This document shows, piece by piece, positions 24,093 through 36,965 of a stretch of 64,000 nt of DNA. Below the pieces are notes generated by a model. The model had not been told where the DNA came from. It saw only the letters and a program-made list of their open reading frames with translations, and searched no databases. The number at the start of each line of letters is the position of its first letter. Within the stretch, counting starts at the first letter, position 1. Source of the DNA: Amyelois transitella (Eukaryota; Arthropoda; Insecta; Lepidoptera; Pyralidae); assembly GCF_032362555.1 (NCBI RefSeq), contig NC_083516.1, positions 2,443,001-2,507,000 of the forward strand, given 5' to 3'. Position numbers and translations under genes: made by a program.

Positions 24093-24434
24093 CAATAAAA
24101 ATAAATACAACAAATAAAACAAAAAACAATCCAACTCACGCACGCACGGTACTCTTAAACCTTTTCAATAGTTTACCATGCGTAAATTTGGTAGATTCTA
24201 TTTTACACGGGCATTTACAAATAAACATTAATAACTGATCTGATTTGCATTGCAGCAAATATTGTCGTGTCGGTCTGCACATTCCCTTTATGCCGGTTCC
24301 CGGTAGCCAAACAAAGAATCCCCGGCACCCGACAACCTATACAGTACGTCAAAGGGCTTAATTATATCACTAGCTAAAAATAATTAGTGTATAAATGTTA
24401 GCGATTTTCAATTTTAGAAAAAAATCTCGTTCTT

Positions 24435-24545
24435 TGTTATGTGGCGACATCTATACGCCGCAAGTCACAACAGTCACGCGACGCTATCAGCCAATGACAG
24501 CGAAGAGTCTAAATCGCGCGGAGCATTTAAACAACCTCTGACACA
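24435..24545. repeat. Dispersed repeat, member of the 22440-23375 family
   Basis: CGCCGCAAGTCACAACAG, CGCGACGCTATCAG and GTCTAAATCGCGC match, inverted, the 23215-23330 part of that element. Confidence 0.5.
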
Positions 24546-24577
24546 ACATTGTCGGAGCCCCGATTCCCCAGTGTAGT

Positions 24578-24830
24578 GCTGTGTGGTTCCCAGCACCAAT
24601 AGAAAAAAGAATAGGGGCATCCCGTCTCTTTCCAGAATTTATAATTGCGAATAAGGGATAAGCTTATAAACTCGGGATTTTTCTTATAGGCGATGGGCTA
24701 GCAACCTATCAGATATTTGAATCTCAATTCTATCATTAAGCGCAACAGTTGAACGTGGTCAGTCTTGTTCGTGCTGGCTCTGTCTACCCCACAAGAAATG
24801 TAGACGTGTTTATATGAATGAATGAATGCA
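24578..24830 (+). mobile_element. SL1, near full length
   Basis: Starts GTGCTGTGTGGTTCCCAGCA and ends with GTAGACGTGTTTATATGAAT. Confidence 0.7.
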
Positions 24831-25439
24831 TTATTTAAAAAAATAAAATTTATGTTTTGTAATATTTGAGATTTTATCAAAAAATTATTGAGTCAGTAAA
24901 TGAAAAATGACATATCTGTTCACAACTTCAATTTGCATCACTATTTTGACAGGATGTGCGAAGCAATATCATTGCATTCGTCAAAGGACTTTGAAATGAA
25001 CGGAATATATTGACTTTGTGTACTGTGTACTCTGTGCGAACAAAATGCACGTCGGATTTATTAAAACTATACATTTATGTAATACGAAACGGCTTTTATA
25101 TGAAACCTGTATGTATTCAGTTCAATGACAAGCTTCATATAAAAGGCAGATTATTTTCCAGAGTAATTAAATTTTCCATTTACATCGCTTTATTTATTGA
25201 ACTAGATTTAAGCCACCGGACCAGCGGGTAAAGCCGATAAACTATCAAATCAAATCATTGACAATAAAATAATAGAAGTTCTTTTATCTTCTCTTTACAT
25301 GCAAAATTTCAAGAAGATTGGTTATGTGGATGATGTGTTTCCGACAAAATGATTATTGCATCTACTGCGAAAAGGTTAAGAGAGAAAGAAAGAGTGTATA
25401 AGTATGTATGTAGTAAGTAAAGTAAAAGTAAAAAGTAAA

Positions 25440-25645
25440 AAGTAAAGTAAAGTAAAAAGAATTTATTCAAAGAACACCATAACAAACAAATGAAACAAGA
25501 ATATGTACAAAAACAAACATGTAGTATAGTGCTCCCGAAAGGGTACCCCCTCAGCATAATGCTGGCCGTAAACAATATGCTACACGGCCAGCGCTGATCT
25601 TCCGGGGGTGCCCGGGTAGGCATCACGGACATACGTACAATGAAA
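25440..25645 (-). mobile_element. LINE 3' tail
   Basis: The minus strand reads GGAAGATCAGCGCTGGCCGT, then GCATAATGCTGAGGGGGTAC-like sequence and an AATAAATTC-type A/T-rich end, the form of a lepidopteran LINE 3' UTR. Named from recall; only one copy in the window. Confidence 0.45.
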
Positions 25646-26931
25646 ACAAAACAAAAAACAAACAAAAAAAAAAAAGAAAAGAAATATATATAAGTATTAG
25701 TAGTAAGTATATAAGAGTAAGTAAAATAAAAAAAAAAACAACCTTAGTAGTACACCCATATAAGTATTTATTAAAAAACATTGAAATTAAACTTTGAAAT
25801 GAGTGAGTAGTAATAAATGAGTGACGCTTACGAAACAAAGTTAAATTCCTTTGTTCGCGTCGCATCAAATCTTGTCTTCCCAACAGGTGTAAAAGCTTAC
25901 AGACTACATAGAAACTCTACAGTTCATATTCGTAAATGGTTTGTAAATACGCGTAGTTCCGCGAAAGCTTTTAATATCCAGTGCCCGGGGCTAGGATGCA
26001 GCTGGCGGTTACCATGGCAACCCCGGGCTGCAATTCCCGGCATTCGAGCTAACAGTAGTGATGTACAAGGCTCAAGCCAAATTGGCAAGACTATGTGAGC
26101 CTCGTAGGCTTGTAGACCAGAGCCTGGCTGTGACGCGCTCTCTCTCAAGGCTTCAACAGAGTTCGTGAGTACTTAAAAAGCTTTATTGAGATCTCAAAAA
26201 GATGATTTAAACCCAGCTAGGTAAAAAAAAGTAAAAATGGGAAAAATTGGGAGCAGAAAAAGATTAGTGCGCTAAAATGATTCGAACTGTGAAAAAGCCT
26301 CGAGGTTAATTGTGCTTTCAAAAAAAAGGCTCGAGTCTTCAAAGAAACGACTTTCTTGTCGTCGAGCGTCATATAAACTGGCCAAACTTGTAACCGACAC
26401 TGAGCTCCAGACAAAAGGACTCGGATGCCTCGAGTCTTGTACGAGAAGGTACATCACTAGCTGGCTGGCCATGATTAAATTGCTGATTAGTCGGCCGTAT
26501 TCACCTGTCCTTTTTCACTCACAGCTGAACAATATTGAGCTAGGATTTACAAATATGTGATAGCAAACTTGTCCTTTTGCGTTTGTGTCGCGAAAGTATT
26601 TTTGCTTTCAGAGCTTTTGAAAATAGTTAAGGTATAGATAGATATGTCATGGGGCTCTGTTTGGCAATAAAGACAAGATAAATTAGTGTCTATTTTGAGG
26701 ACAAGCTTTTACTCTGAGTTACGCCCGCGCAAATTTATTGTCACCTACAAAAGAATGCATATTTTTTGCAAATCCGACGGGAACGGGTAAAATATGTCCT
26801 TCTCCAGATTCTTAATTATGTTTAAATTTTATACCGATAACCGGAGTTGGAAATATATTCGCCTCCGCTTTCTTAATCTTCTACCGGTTTTGTACCTAAT
26901 TAATTAACATCACCTAAAAAGTCCCAACTAA

Positions 26932-27166
26932 TATTATAAATGCAAAAGTAAGTTTTATCATTTCAACACGAGTTATCTATTGAACCAATCTTCTTGAAAT
27001 TGTACGTTCAGTCCTTCTCCAGATTCTTAATTATATTTAAGAGTCTGGAGAAGGAGATACAAGTCCTTTATATCCAAGTAAAAAAGTTTCCGTGAGATTT
27101 GCGTAAAACCTGTGTAAGTGGCGCTAAATTCGCGCGGATGAAGCTTAAAGCGGGTAAAAGCTGGTA
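26932..27166 (+). mobile_element. Helitron-like repeat, diverged
   Basis: Starts AACTAATATTATAAATGC and ends GCGGATGAAGCTTAAAGCGG. An inverted pair (CCAGATTCTTAATTAT / AAGAGTCTGGAGAAGG) lies inside. Confidence 0.4.
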
Positions 27167-27169
27167 TTA

Positions 27170-28960
27170 TTATTAATAAAAAAGCAATAAACAACAATAA
27201 ATCGCCTTTATATATTCCCTCCTAATGCAATGCAAACATGAATAACAAAGTTTAAATCTGTATCCGGAGAATTTGATCTAACAAGGACGCCTGAAGTCGA
27301 GTACACTTCCATCACTTTATAATTTGTGACGGTATGTACAGTGAATGACAAAAGTTAGTCGTCAACTTTAACTTTGCAACGGGATTTAAAACGTAACGCA
27401 GTTGTTGCATTAAAAATAAAATAAATGGATAACATTCTATGAGCAGGCAGTTTGCGCCTGCCGTAAATTTGATGAATAAAACTCAAAGAAAGTATTTTTC
27501 ATGTGAAAAACTGCAGTGTTTAAGCTATATTTCGCCTCGATGGTTACAAGTTACAATTTTCTACATTATAATGTATTTTACTGATACACCGTGCAAATCA
27601 ATTTAATGTCTAGCGTCATTACCAAGAAACTATTCGCTATGGAACCGCAAAATGAATGAGTACGTCGTGTGCAGTTGTCGAATTTGACAATAGACCATCC
27701 TAAACGTTAACTATCTTACTTCAAAATTGATATAGGTACTCATTTGTATACAGCGGATGAAACCACGTAAAAAAGAGCGGGTTGGGAGACTCCGCCAGTG
27801 CCAGAAGTAAAAACTTGAACATTAACGTTGTACATTTTTGATATTTTTTAATGGTTAGAAAAAAATATGTAAAAAGCTTATTTTAAACGATTGCAGATAG
27901 CAGAGATTAGAATACATCTTTCCACGCTGAATACTTATTTCCCTTCATCTACATTCATAACTAGCTTCATGCAAGGTTGTCAGTTTACTGTAGATACTCA
28001 TGATGTGACGCTACTGTACTGTAGGGAATCTAGAAGGTATGTTAATGAAAAACAGGTACTAATTGATCAGGAATACAATGACGTATGACGTCAAATCAAA
28101 GATTTTTTTGAAAATAGAATAACGTCACGGCGGCCGACTTTATTATCATGTTGTATTTTTATCAACTTTTGTCGCCGCCTGTACCTACACATCCGATGTC
28201 CTTTGACGGCTGTTTGCGAAGTTAAACAGAATCACGTACAAGGTACAACGGAAATATATTTCAAATTATATTTTCAGATGCGCTTTGAGTTGATGTGATG
28301 TGTATTATTTGTGCAAGGAAAATTTCTGTCTATTATGCAAATGTTTTGTATATTTACTGAAATCTAATTAACAAATTTTATCTAAAGACTATGTTTTTAT
28401 ATAGATATTTGTATGTTTGTTAAAATATAAAATTAAATTTACTTTAACTCAAATTTCGGAAAATTTTCTCTCAGCCCGCTATTTCAGGTGGGAGTAGCTT
28501 CGTGTGAAAAGCTGACTCCACTCCAGAATCATTGTCACAAGGCGTCGGGTTCCTCTCTAGGGAGAGCTTATCATAATAAGATGATTGTGACTAAAGTGAG
28601 AAGGTTCATACCGCACACTCTTTACATTGTAGGTTTCGGCAGTTTACCAATCCGTCCAAACGTATGACCAAATATTTATAAATATTTATTTTTCCCTTTT
28701 GTATACCTACGTGTATAAAAATGCAAATGTCCCATAATGTTATTTTCTGTCTGACCCGACGCCGATTTTTCAATTGTTTCGTGCAACGAAAATTTGCACA
28801 ATTTTTATGTTATTGTCTTCGGAATCGTTGATTGTTTAAATAAAAATATATATTTTCGCTTCAAAATTGGTAAAAAAACGTGACATGAAATTGTACCTTT
28901 CTTTTTAAAAGTAAAAAAAATATTTAAATTTAGTACATATCATAATGTTTTGTACATACA
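27170..28960. other. Gene-free stretch
   Basis: No supported exon. A decayed SER-SINE 3' part (GGGAGTAGCTTCGTGTGAAA) sits at about 28490-28600. Confidence 0.4.
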
Positions 28961-28964
28961 AACA

Positions 28965-29052
28965 TAAGACCCATCGGGGTAGACAGAGCCAAGTTCAGCT
29001 GTATGGCTTCATGATGGAATTAAGGACATGTTGCTAGCCCTTGGCCTACAAG
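28965..29052 (-). mobile_element. SL1 fragment
   Basis: CGGGGTAGACAGAGCCAAGT joins straight to CAGCTGTATGGCTTCATGAT, an internal deletion of the central stem-loop. Confidence 0.5.
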
Positions 29053-30020
29053 AGGAATATTGTATAATATTAAAAAAAAAAAATTGTTGGCGGTGAATAG
29101 TCGAATTAATTTATTTAATTGCCTGATATACAATTCTATGGTCAGTTCAAATAGTACGAGCTGTAACACGCCTTTTCATAATATTTTTGCGCCTCCTTTC
29201 ACAAATCGCACTCAAACGACAAACATTGAAAGGAATATTTAATAGAGAGAATTTATTGCTCGCTATTTGAGCTCTCAAAGGTTGCAATGAAAATCCGCCA
29301 TAAACGATGCAATTACACAGATATTATATATATGTTTGTTGTGTTGATTCAAGAGGAGATAAGGGTGGCTGCTGGGTGGGCTCAGGGCCACCACCATACC
29401 CCTCCTTTCTGTGTAATACAGCCCGTAAATAGACTGTTGATAAGGTATTGAATTGGCTAAGTAAACCTTTTTCTATACCTATTACTTTCATTGTTTTTTA
29501 AAAAAGGCTCTATACGTTTTCCAGTGATATAGGAAGATTTTAGTTTTATTAATAATTTGGCGTTTTCTTACGTTATTCATTTAAGAAATAAGAAGTAAAA
29601 CGAAATAAAAACAACATCTAAATTAATAGTTCGGAAGCTGATGAGTAGTTAATGACAATAAAACACAACGCAATGATCTGCTAAATAAAGATGACGTCGC
29701 ACTATGAAAACTATTCTTTTATGAATAATAGAGGTCATGTTTAAATACAGTTTTACTTTCTAAAAACTTAACTTAGCCAATTGATAAAAAATACCGTGTT
29801 TTATGCCTTTGTTTATTTATTTTGTTAAGTTATTTGTAAGCTCGTTAAGACATTTCTCAGAGCTGAGATTTGTAGGTGTATCTCTCATAATATTGTTTTG
29901 TTTTGATGAATTTACTGATACTGAGTAATCTGTTATTTTTTTTTAATTGGAGTACTCCAGTAAGAGCTTCTTCAAAGATTTTTAATGCCCCATTTTTTTA
30001 TTCCAAGAGTAATCGGTCAA

Positions 30021-30279
30021 ATAAATAAATATATACGGGACAAATTACACAGATTGAGTTAGCCTCGAAGTAAGTTCGAACCTTGTGTTACGAGATACTA
30101 ACGCAACGATACTATATTTTATAATAAATACTTATATATAGATAAACATACAAGATATATAGATAAAGACCCAGGCCAATCAGAGAAAGTTCGTTTCTCA
30201 TCATGCCTTGGCCGGGATTCGAACCCGGGACCTCCGGTGACACAGACGAGTGCACTACTGCTGCGCCACAGAGGTCTTT
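30021..30279 (-). mobile_element. T-SINE, full length
   Basis: The minus strand starts with a tRNA-like head (CCTCTGTGGCGCAGCAGTAG as A box; GGGTTCGAATCCCGG as B box) and ends with CTCAATCTGTGTAATTTGTC. It matches 31789-32046, 40196-40433 and 43557-43800. Confidence 0.8.
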
Positions 30280-30544
30280 CAAAGGGGTTAAAGGGGATAC
30301 TCCCGTGTAATAACCTGATTTTTCAAGCTTCCGTGCTGGTCTCGTGGTGAAGAAATAGTGTGTGTCAACTGCTTCATTTTCCGTGCAGAATGTTAAAGTC
30401 AATCAAAGAAAAGACAATTTAACTTGAGATTCTTCTTATGGGCTAGCAACCTTATAACAATTGAATTTGTTATTCAACACTTATTTGGAGTTTAAAATAC
30501 GGTTATCACATTTCTATAGCTCACAATTCAACACTTTATGAACA

Positions 30545-30768
30545 CACTAGAGGCCGCCCGCGACTTCGTCCGCATGGAAACCCTTTCAATCCCGCGGGAA
30601 CTCCTGGATAAAATGTAGCCTATATGTTTACGGATCTTCAGCTACCTACATACCAAATTTCGTATCATCGTAGTCTGTTCAGTAGTTTTTGCGTGAAAGA
30701 GTGACAAACATCCATACTGACATCCTGACATACTTTCGCGTTTATAATATTAGTAGGAAGAATTTAAA
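30545..30768 (-). mobile_element. Helitron-like repeat, inverted
   Basis: The reverse complement gives TATTATAAACGCGAAAGTAT, ACTACTGAACAGACTACGAT and GACGAAGTCGCGGGCGGCC, closely matching 1236-1425. Confidence 0.55.
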
Positions 30769-31204
30769 ACAAAACATCCAGGGTCCATGGTCAAAGGCTT
30801 ACCTACCCATCATTACAGATCATAAGACCTCAAGTTTCTCTGTAACAGCATGCAATGCAACGGCCATCGCCAATAGGATAATGATACAACACATGCATAG
30901 TGTTGGTGTGGTGTTGCATTTAACTTTCAACTCTATTTGCCACCTGCTGAGCCGGTTATTGTAGTTAAGATGACCGTTAATTGACATGGGGCAGGCCTTC
31001 TGTACTCTGTGGCAATCGCTAAATTCAATACCATAGTGTTCCAGCTCGATACATTATATAATAATTACAAGCGCATAACAATTAATTATACGTCAGGGTT
31101 GGTATTGCGCAATTGTGGTACAGATATAAAGTTTTATGGATTTTTTTCGTATTATTATTCAGTTGGAACTTTTTGAAGGCGTTAGCGTTAACTTTTGGGT
31201 AGTT

Positions 31205-31292
31205 CACTTTTGGGAATACATAAATACATCCATAAAATCACGCCTCTTTCCCGGAGGGGTAGGTAGAGACTACCTCTTTCCACTTGCCACGA
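31205..31292 (-). mobile_element. LINE 3' tail
   Basis: The minus strand reads GATCGTGGCAAGTGGAAAGA then CCTACCCCTCCGGGAAAGAG and GCGTGATTTTATGGATG. It abuts an SL1 copy on the other strand. Confidence 0.65.
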
Positions 31293-31295
31293 TCT

Positions 31296-31520
31296 TGCCG
31301 TGTGGTTCCCAGCACCAATAAAAAAAGGATAGGACCACACTAATAAACCAGAAGGTCAGGCTAATAAATTTGGGATTCTTCTTGTAGGTGACAGGCTAGC
31401 AGCCTGTCACTATTTGAAATTCAATCATTAAGACATTTACAGCTGTACGTGGCTTGTCAGTCTTTTCAAGTCTGTCGGCTCTTTATATCTTTGAAGGGAT
31501 ATACGTGACTTTGTATATGT
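31296..31520 (+). mobile_element. SL1, near full length
   Basis: Starts TGCCGTGTGGTTCCCAGCAC; ends GATATACGTGACTTTGTATA. Confidence 0.7.
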
Positions 31521-31788
31521 ATGCAAAATAACCTTAAGATAATGAGAAATGTGTCATCTTATCATGTGAGAAGAAATTATGTCTCTGAATCGATATAAGT
31601 TTTAGGGCACAATTTTCATTTAATACTTACGCCTTTATTTCTGTAGTTACCATATTTTGTGTTGGTGTGTATCAAAGGGTATGTTATTAATTGAACAATG
31701 GAATGGAGTTACGTTGCACGTAAATGGCGATGAGATTTTGTACATTGTTATAACAACATATTTAGGTAAAACCTATCCAGAGAATTCT

Positions 31789-32046
31789 CAATAAATATAT
31801 ACAGAACAAATGACAGATTGAGTTAGGCTTTATGTTCGAGAATTTTGTTACGAGAAGCTAACTCAATGATGCTTTATTTTATAATAAATACACACACATA
31901 TACATATATAAGATAGATAGACATCCAAGTAGACAGATAAGAGTAGAGAAGATAAGATAAATGTCCAAGGCCAATCAGAAGAAGACCGTCTCTCATCATG
32001 CTCTGGCCGGGATTCGAACCCGGGACTAACCGTGACAGAGGCAGTC
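31789..32046 (-). mobile_element. T-SINE, full length
   Basis: Minus strand: tRNA-like B box GGGTTCGAATCCCGG, then GCATGATGAGAGACG, then the CTCAATCTGTCATTTGTTC end. The A-box side is shortened. Confidence 0.7.
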
Positions 32047-33195
32047 AAACTCAAACACACTTAGGCTAAGAAGAACTTTGGCGAGATAGTTATCATGCTG
32101 TTTAGTTCTGTAATTTTCTATTTATGTTATATCGGGTATTGGCCGTTTTAACAAATAATTAGTTTTGTTATTAATAACTAAGGAGCCATATAGGACTTGT
32201 ATTCTTGGCTGTTAAACCATACTCACTTCGGTTTATAGATATTTATTGACTCATAAAGAATACAATAATTCACTTATAATGAGTCTAAAACTAATTTATA
32301 AATAATTCGTAAAAATATTGACGCAAATAAACAGTAGTTTTCGAAAAAGTTAAGTAATTTACAAAATTTTGGTGTAGATATAATTTTTAAGTCTTCCTTT
32401 AAACAAAGTCAAATATTTTATGTTTTTTGCTTCCTTTTTCTAACTGTTCTTGTAACTCAGTAATTTTCTGTGCAATAATTATATTATAAATAAACAAAAA
32501 CTTTTATGCACCATAAAGAATTTATTCATAAACAAATAAACAACTGAGAGAAAAAGATCTTAACACGTTGGCTATAAAGCCTAGATTTCGAATTTTCGCG
32601 TATCCCTATAATGCGGGAAGACCATAGACTTACGACAATACCGCAGAATTATTAATAGTTCTATCGAACTAATACAACTTCTTCCTCCTAGAAATAAATT
32701 CCACAGATTGTGAGGAAAATGAAAAGGGCTTCGCTTTAATAATGTTCTTGAAAGAAGTTCGAAAAGTTTCTTTAAGCTCCCAAGATCGAATGAAGACAAG
32801 GTTTGATATTAGGGTTCTGCGGATTATATTTTCCAGTTTATATTCATCTATTTTAGGTACGAAGTAAGGAAATATAAATTGAAAAAAACCTTCTAAAAAT
32901 ACATTATCATGCCGTATGTTGTCAAACGATTGCGAAGCACGGAATAGTACCTTAGTTACAAAACTTGTTCCAGTGAAGTGAGTGTGAAAAACTCTTTGAC
33001 GGAGGGCACAGTTCTGATGTTGTTTTTCTTTTAAATTTACTGAATCTCTTTAAGATTCCATTTATAATCTAATCATAAATAATAATTGAAAACATTACAT
33101 AATTACATTAGTCTTGCTTATTAAAAAAAACAATTTTCGGTAATTAGGCAAACACGAATTTACCACACTCGAGAACACATACATACGTCAAACAG

Positions 33196-33389
33196 GAAGC
33201 TATTGTATTGAAACCTCATGCTATCATGTCGAACAGTATTGATTGGGAAATGCATCTACAGCGTACCTTTGTGAAGGGGGGGTCTATTCTCCCAGATCGA
33301 CCTTACGACCCGCTGCTTCCTATAATGAGATGGTCTGCCTTTGATGCGGATCTTGCGACAATGCCGTCACATCACAATGCAATAGGTAA
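33196..33389 (+). CDS. Candidate isolated coding exon, unrecognised
   Basis: An open frame runs between an AG at 33194-33195 and a GTAAGA donor at about 33387, reading EAIVLKPHAIMSNSIDWEMH, then a Pro/Asp-containing stretch with LPDRPYDPLLPIMRWSAFD. Composition and codon balance look more like coding DNA than the surroundings. The frame stays open past the donor. I know no family match and no partner exon was found; it may be chance or a decayed gene or transposon piece. Confidence 0.22.
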
Positions 33390-33459
33390 GATAATGACCA
33401 ATTACATTACCCCAGTGTGCCGTTTGGTTCTCGGTACTTTAGTTGGATAATACATACAT

Positions 33460-33704
33460 AATAATCACGTCTATATCCCTTGTGGGGTAGACGTGGCCAA
33501 GTCTTGAAAAGACTGATGGGCCACGTTCAACTAATTGGTTTTAAGATAGAATTGAGATACAAATAGTGACAGGTTGCTAGCCCATCGCTTAAAAGAAGAA
33601 TCCCAAGTTTATAAGCCTAACTCTTTGTTGCCTTTTACGATATCTATGGGAAAGAGATGGAGTGGTCCTATTCTTTTTTCTATTGGTGCCGGGAACCACA
33701 CGGC
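33460..33704 (-). mobile_element. SL1, full length
   Basis: Plus strand runs from CACGTCTATATCCCTTGTGG to GGTGCCGGGAACCACACGGC. Confidence 0.75.
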
Positions 33705-33709
33705 AAATG

Positions 33710-36595
33710 AAAATCTAAATTTGTGAAATTAGAGTGAAACTAACGTAGTTTCGCCAATACTACTGTAAACTTTAAAGTTTGAATCCCGCCGCGGCCATTT
33801 ATCAATAACTTTTTTCCGAGTTGCATACTTACATTAGTTTCAATGCTGACTGATGATCTACCGGTGAGGGAAATGTCGAGGGAAAACGTTAGCATTCCCG
33901 TCACCATAATAATAGTGAAATCTATTTTTTCGTTTTCCGACCAGTTTTTCTTTAGGCCGATAAGAATATCAAATTATATATTTATGTTATATTTTGTTAT
34001 CTATCTACAATTTCTAACGTTTACGTCCTTTGATTTGCATCCTTCCATTTTATATAATTTCCGATCAAGCTCGTTTGTAGAAGAACGGGGAAACCTTGGA
34101 TCATAGAAAAAAGGAAGATATGGTCGTGTAGCCTTACTAGCCTATAGAAGCGTGTCTGTCTATTATTGCACTTCGCTGATCTGAACATAAGAGATTTATT
34201 TTGTTTTCCGTTAAGGCAAGTGGAGACGATAAGAATTTAAATTCAAATTTAGTTCTAGTTTAAAATTAAGTGTTAACTAGGCCATAGAGAATTTTGAAGA
34301 CTAATTAATAACTGTTAAAAGTATTTAAATGCTTGATAGCTTATTGGCGCAGTAATAATTTGTTAGAAATTTATTAATAAATAAAAGAAAAAAACTAAAT
34401 ATAATTTATTTAGGGCAATAAGATTTCACTTCGTCAGGAAGATAAAACCAAAAAGTTATGGGATTTGAAGGTAAAATTTTTGAAAATTGTTACTGTAGCT
34501 AAAAAAAATTTATATTCCTTAATTTAATTATCTCCTTTTTCTGTGACCTCGTTTGCGTCACATTAAATTTCCTCCTCCAATAACTACGTTGGTCGCGGCT
34601 GTGCAGTCACTTTGCGACTAAAATACATACTTACCAGTAAACTTTGCTATTTCGCAGCAAACAAACCGCTGTTTATAAGGAAATAGCATATTTGACGCGA
34701 TCTACGATGAAACTGTTTACAAGATATTCACCACTTCAAAGTCCCTTTCCTAATGTTGGAAAATATGTGCTCTTTTTGATACATTTTCTGCAAATGTAAA
34801 TATGTAAATCTTTCATTTTTGTCGTTACATATTCGGTATTACAATGATAACATGACTATATAAATTTACATATATAATTAAGAGAAAGACGTGCTCCCTC
34901 GGATGCTTCAATTACCACGGCCCCTGCAAGCTTTTTTCTTCATCCACATTCATTATACTTATTTTTATGCGAGCTCTTCGATTTAGGGTAGTCTTGAACT
35001 AACCAAACATCTGAACTTAGGAACCTTTCTCTTTAACTAGAACCATTTTATTAAGAAAAACTAAATTACACAAACAAACTAGCCAGTAATATTCTATTGC
35101 AATAAACCCACGATCGGCTCAAAAAAGTTGTTTATTTTAATGTATGCGTTTTTAATAGGGAACCCTATCCCAGAAAGGGGTGGGTGGTCAAATCAAAAGC
35201 CGAGAGCAATCAAGCAGACTTTTATTTGGATTTCATCCCAATACCACAAATACAGACTAAAAAACTACGGAACACATATCTGAACACACTTTATTTTAAA
35301 ATATAGAACTTTATTCGGATATTTTTCAATTTCAATATGTACACACGAAGAGTCGACGGGGCGAGCCAATCGAATCATTTCTTTTGATTTAACACAACAC
35401 TCGAACTTGCGAGGTTTTGCAGTGGGTTTTGCTTGTAAATATTTTTATTTTATGTCTGTCTCTAACAAAGCATTATAATTTACATTGTCAGGTTTGTCCA
35501 AACCTGGATTTTTCGCTCTACTAAAGATACAAGAAAAGATACAGAAAAATATTTGCAAAGATTTTTACAGTTTATCGCAAGCGGATGTCTCTGCCTATTC
35601 CTCAGGGAAAGATGCGTACTCATACTCGCGTACACTAGGTAACAAATTGTTTGAGGGGTTTTAAAACCAAAAGCTGATATTGAGATCAGGTTTGGCCAGT
35701 GATGATTGATGCAGTAGTAAAATACGAGTATCATTAAAAATATACATTTTCTTCTGACATCTACCCAATTAGTATCGAAAGCCCAGTCTATCAAATAAAG
35801 GGAAATTAAATACTTTGGCTCCTAGACTATCATGCGAGTATTGCCTCGCAATTATAACGTTATTATTCGTTATCGGTGAGGATTTTCGCCAATTATCCTC
35901 TTTTCCATTAAAAATACTATATTACTTTGGAAATCTCGCCTACATTTTGCGCCCACTTCATTCCTCTTCAGCAGTTAATTGGTATAATCCTGCAACATGG
36001 AGAATCATCCTTTTTTCGAATAATTCTTGAGTGTACATTGATTTGCAAATAATAACTATATTTATGGAGGTTATAGAATTAAAAATAAAACAATTTTGCA
36101 GTCTAAGTATAATAAATACCTATTCAAGTTTCAAATTATCTTTTGAGAAAGTTCCTATAAATACCTATGTCATCAATACGCAGTCATTAATTAAGTACAA
36201 TTACACAAAAGGGATATAGACGTGACCATATGTATGTATGTATTACACTCAATACGTTTCAACCTAAAGACTAAGACCTAAATTGCTCAAACAAATAAAA
36301 TTCCTACCGGAACTACAAATTAATATGGTTCCATCAATTCTGTCGACAGTCAATACTGGAGTGCATAGTTATATGTATTTTAGGCTACCGGGCACCGAAT
36401 GCCCTACGCCCTACGGTGGCAATATCGATTCTAGCTTATGTAATTAGTGTGGAGTTTTTGATCGAACTTAATTAGTCTGACGCTGCATGGGTGTATACTG
36501 TTGCGAACATTTGTAACTAAGTGCCCGGGGCAGAAAATGTTCTGAACCCTATTATATGTAAATTGACATAAAAGAATCAAAATGTATTTAAGAGA
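33710..36595. other. Gene-free stretch
   Basis: No supported exon. A SER-SINE piece (CCGGTGAGGGAAATG) is at about 33820-33900 and an isolated SL1 tail (GGGATATAGACGTGACCATA) at 36209-36242. Confidence 0.4.
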
Positions 36596-36598
36596 GTT

Positions 36599-36712
36599 AT
36601 GAATGTGGATGAAGCGAAGGAAGTATGCAGAGATCGTGGCAAGTGGAAAGATGTAGTCTCTGCTTACCCCTCCGGGAAAGAGGCGTGATTTTATGTATGT
36701 ATGTATTTCAGG
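36599..36712 (+). mobile_element. LINE 3' end with intact C-terminal reading frame
   Basis: A 5'-truncated LINE. The frame KRVMNVDEAKEVCRDRGKWK continues to AYPSGKEA and a stop. Straight after comes a hairpin (GCTT/CCT side, CCC-TCC-GGG core, AGGC) and a TATGTATGTATG tail. Other copies: 43079-43190, 48589-48658, 40798-40880, 18535-18722 and inverted at 31205-31292. Confidence 0.75.
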
Positions 36713-36884
36713 CATTTGATGGTTGACTTCAAATAAAATAATCTTTATTGTGTGTAACGGGTAATAAAGATTTCTCATAGCAGAGCACGGTCGATATTTA
36801 TTAGGTAGTATCTACCTAATAAATATCGATACATCGATACAATATTATCGTGCACTTCGTTAATCGATTGATAGAAAAAAATTT

Positions 36885-36965
36885 AAAGTTATCAGTCTTT
36901 TTAAGACCGTTGACCCTGTCTTCCCCGCAAGGGATATAGACGTGATTATATGGATGTATGTAAAA
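36885..36965 (+). mobile_element. SL1 3' fragment
   Basis: ATCAGTCTTTTTAAGACCGT, then the hairpin CCCGCAAGGG, then ATAGACGTGATTATATGGAT. Confidence 0.6.

Noticed and set aside
25817..26098. 93-codon plus ORF over a GC-rich patch
   Set aside because: An equally long frame exists on the other strand; no family match.
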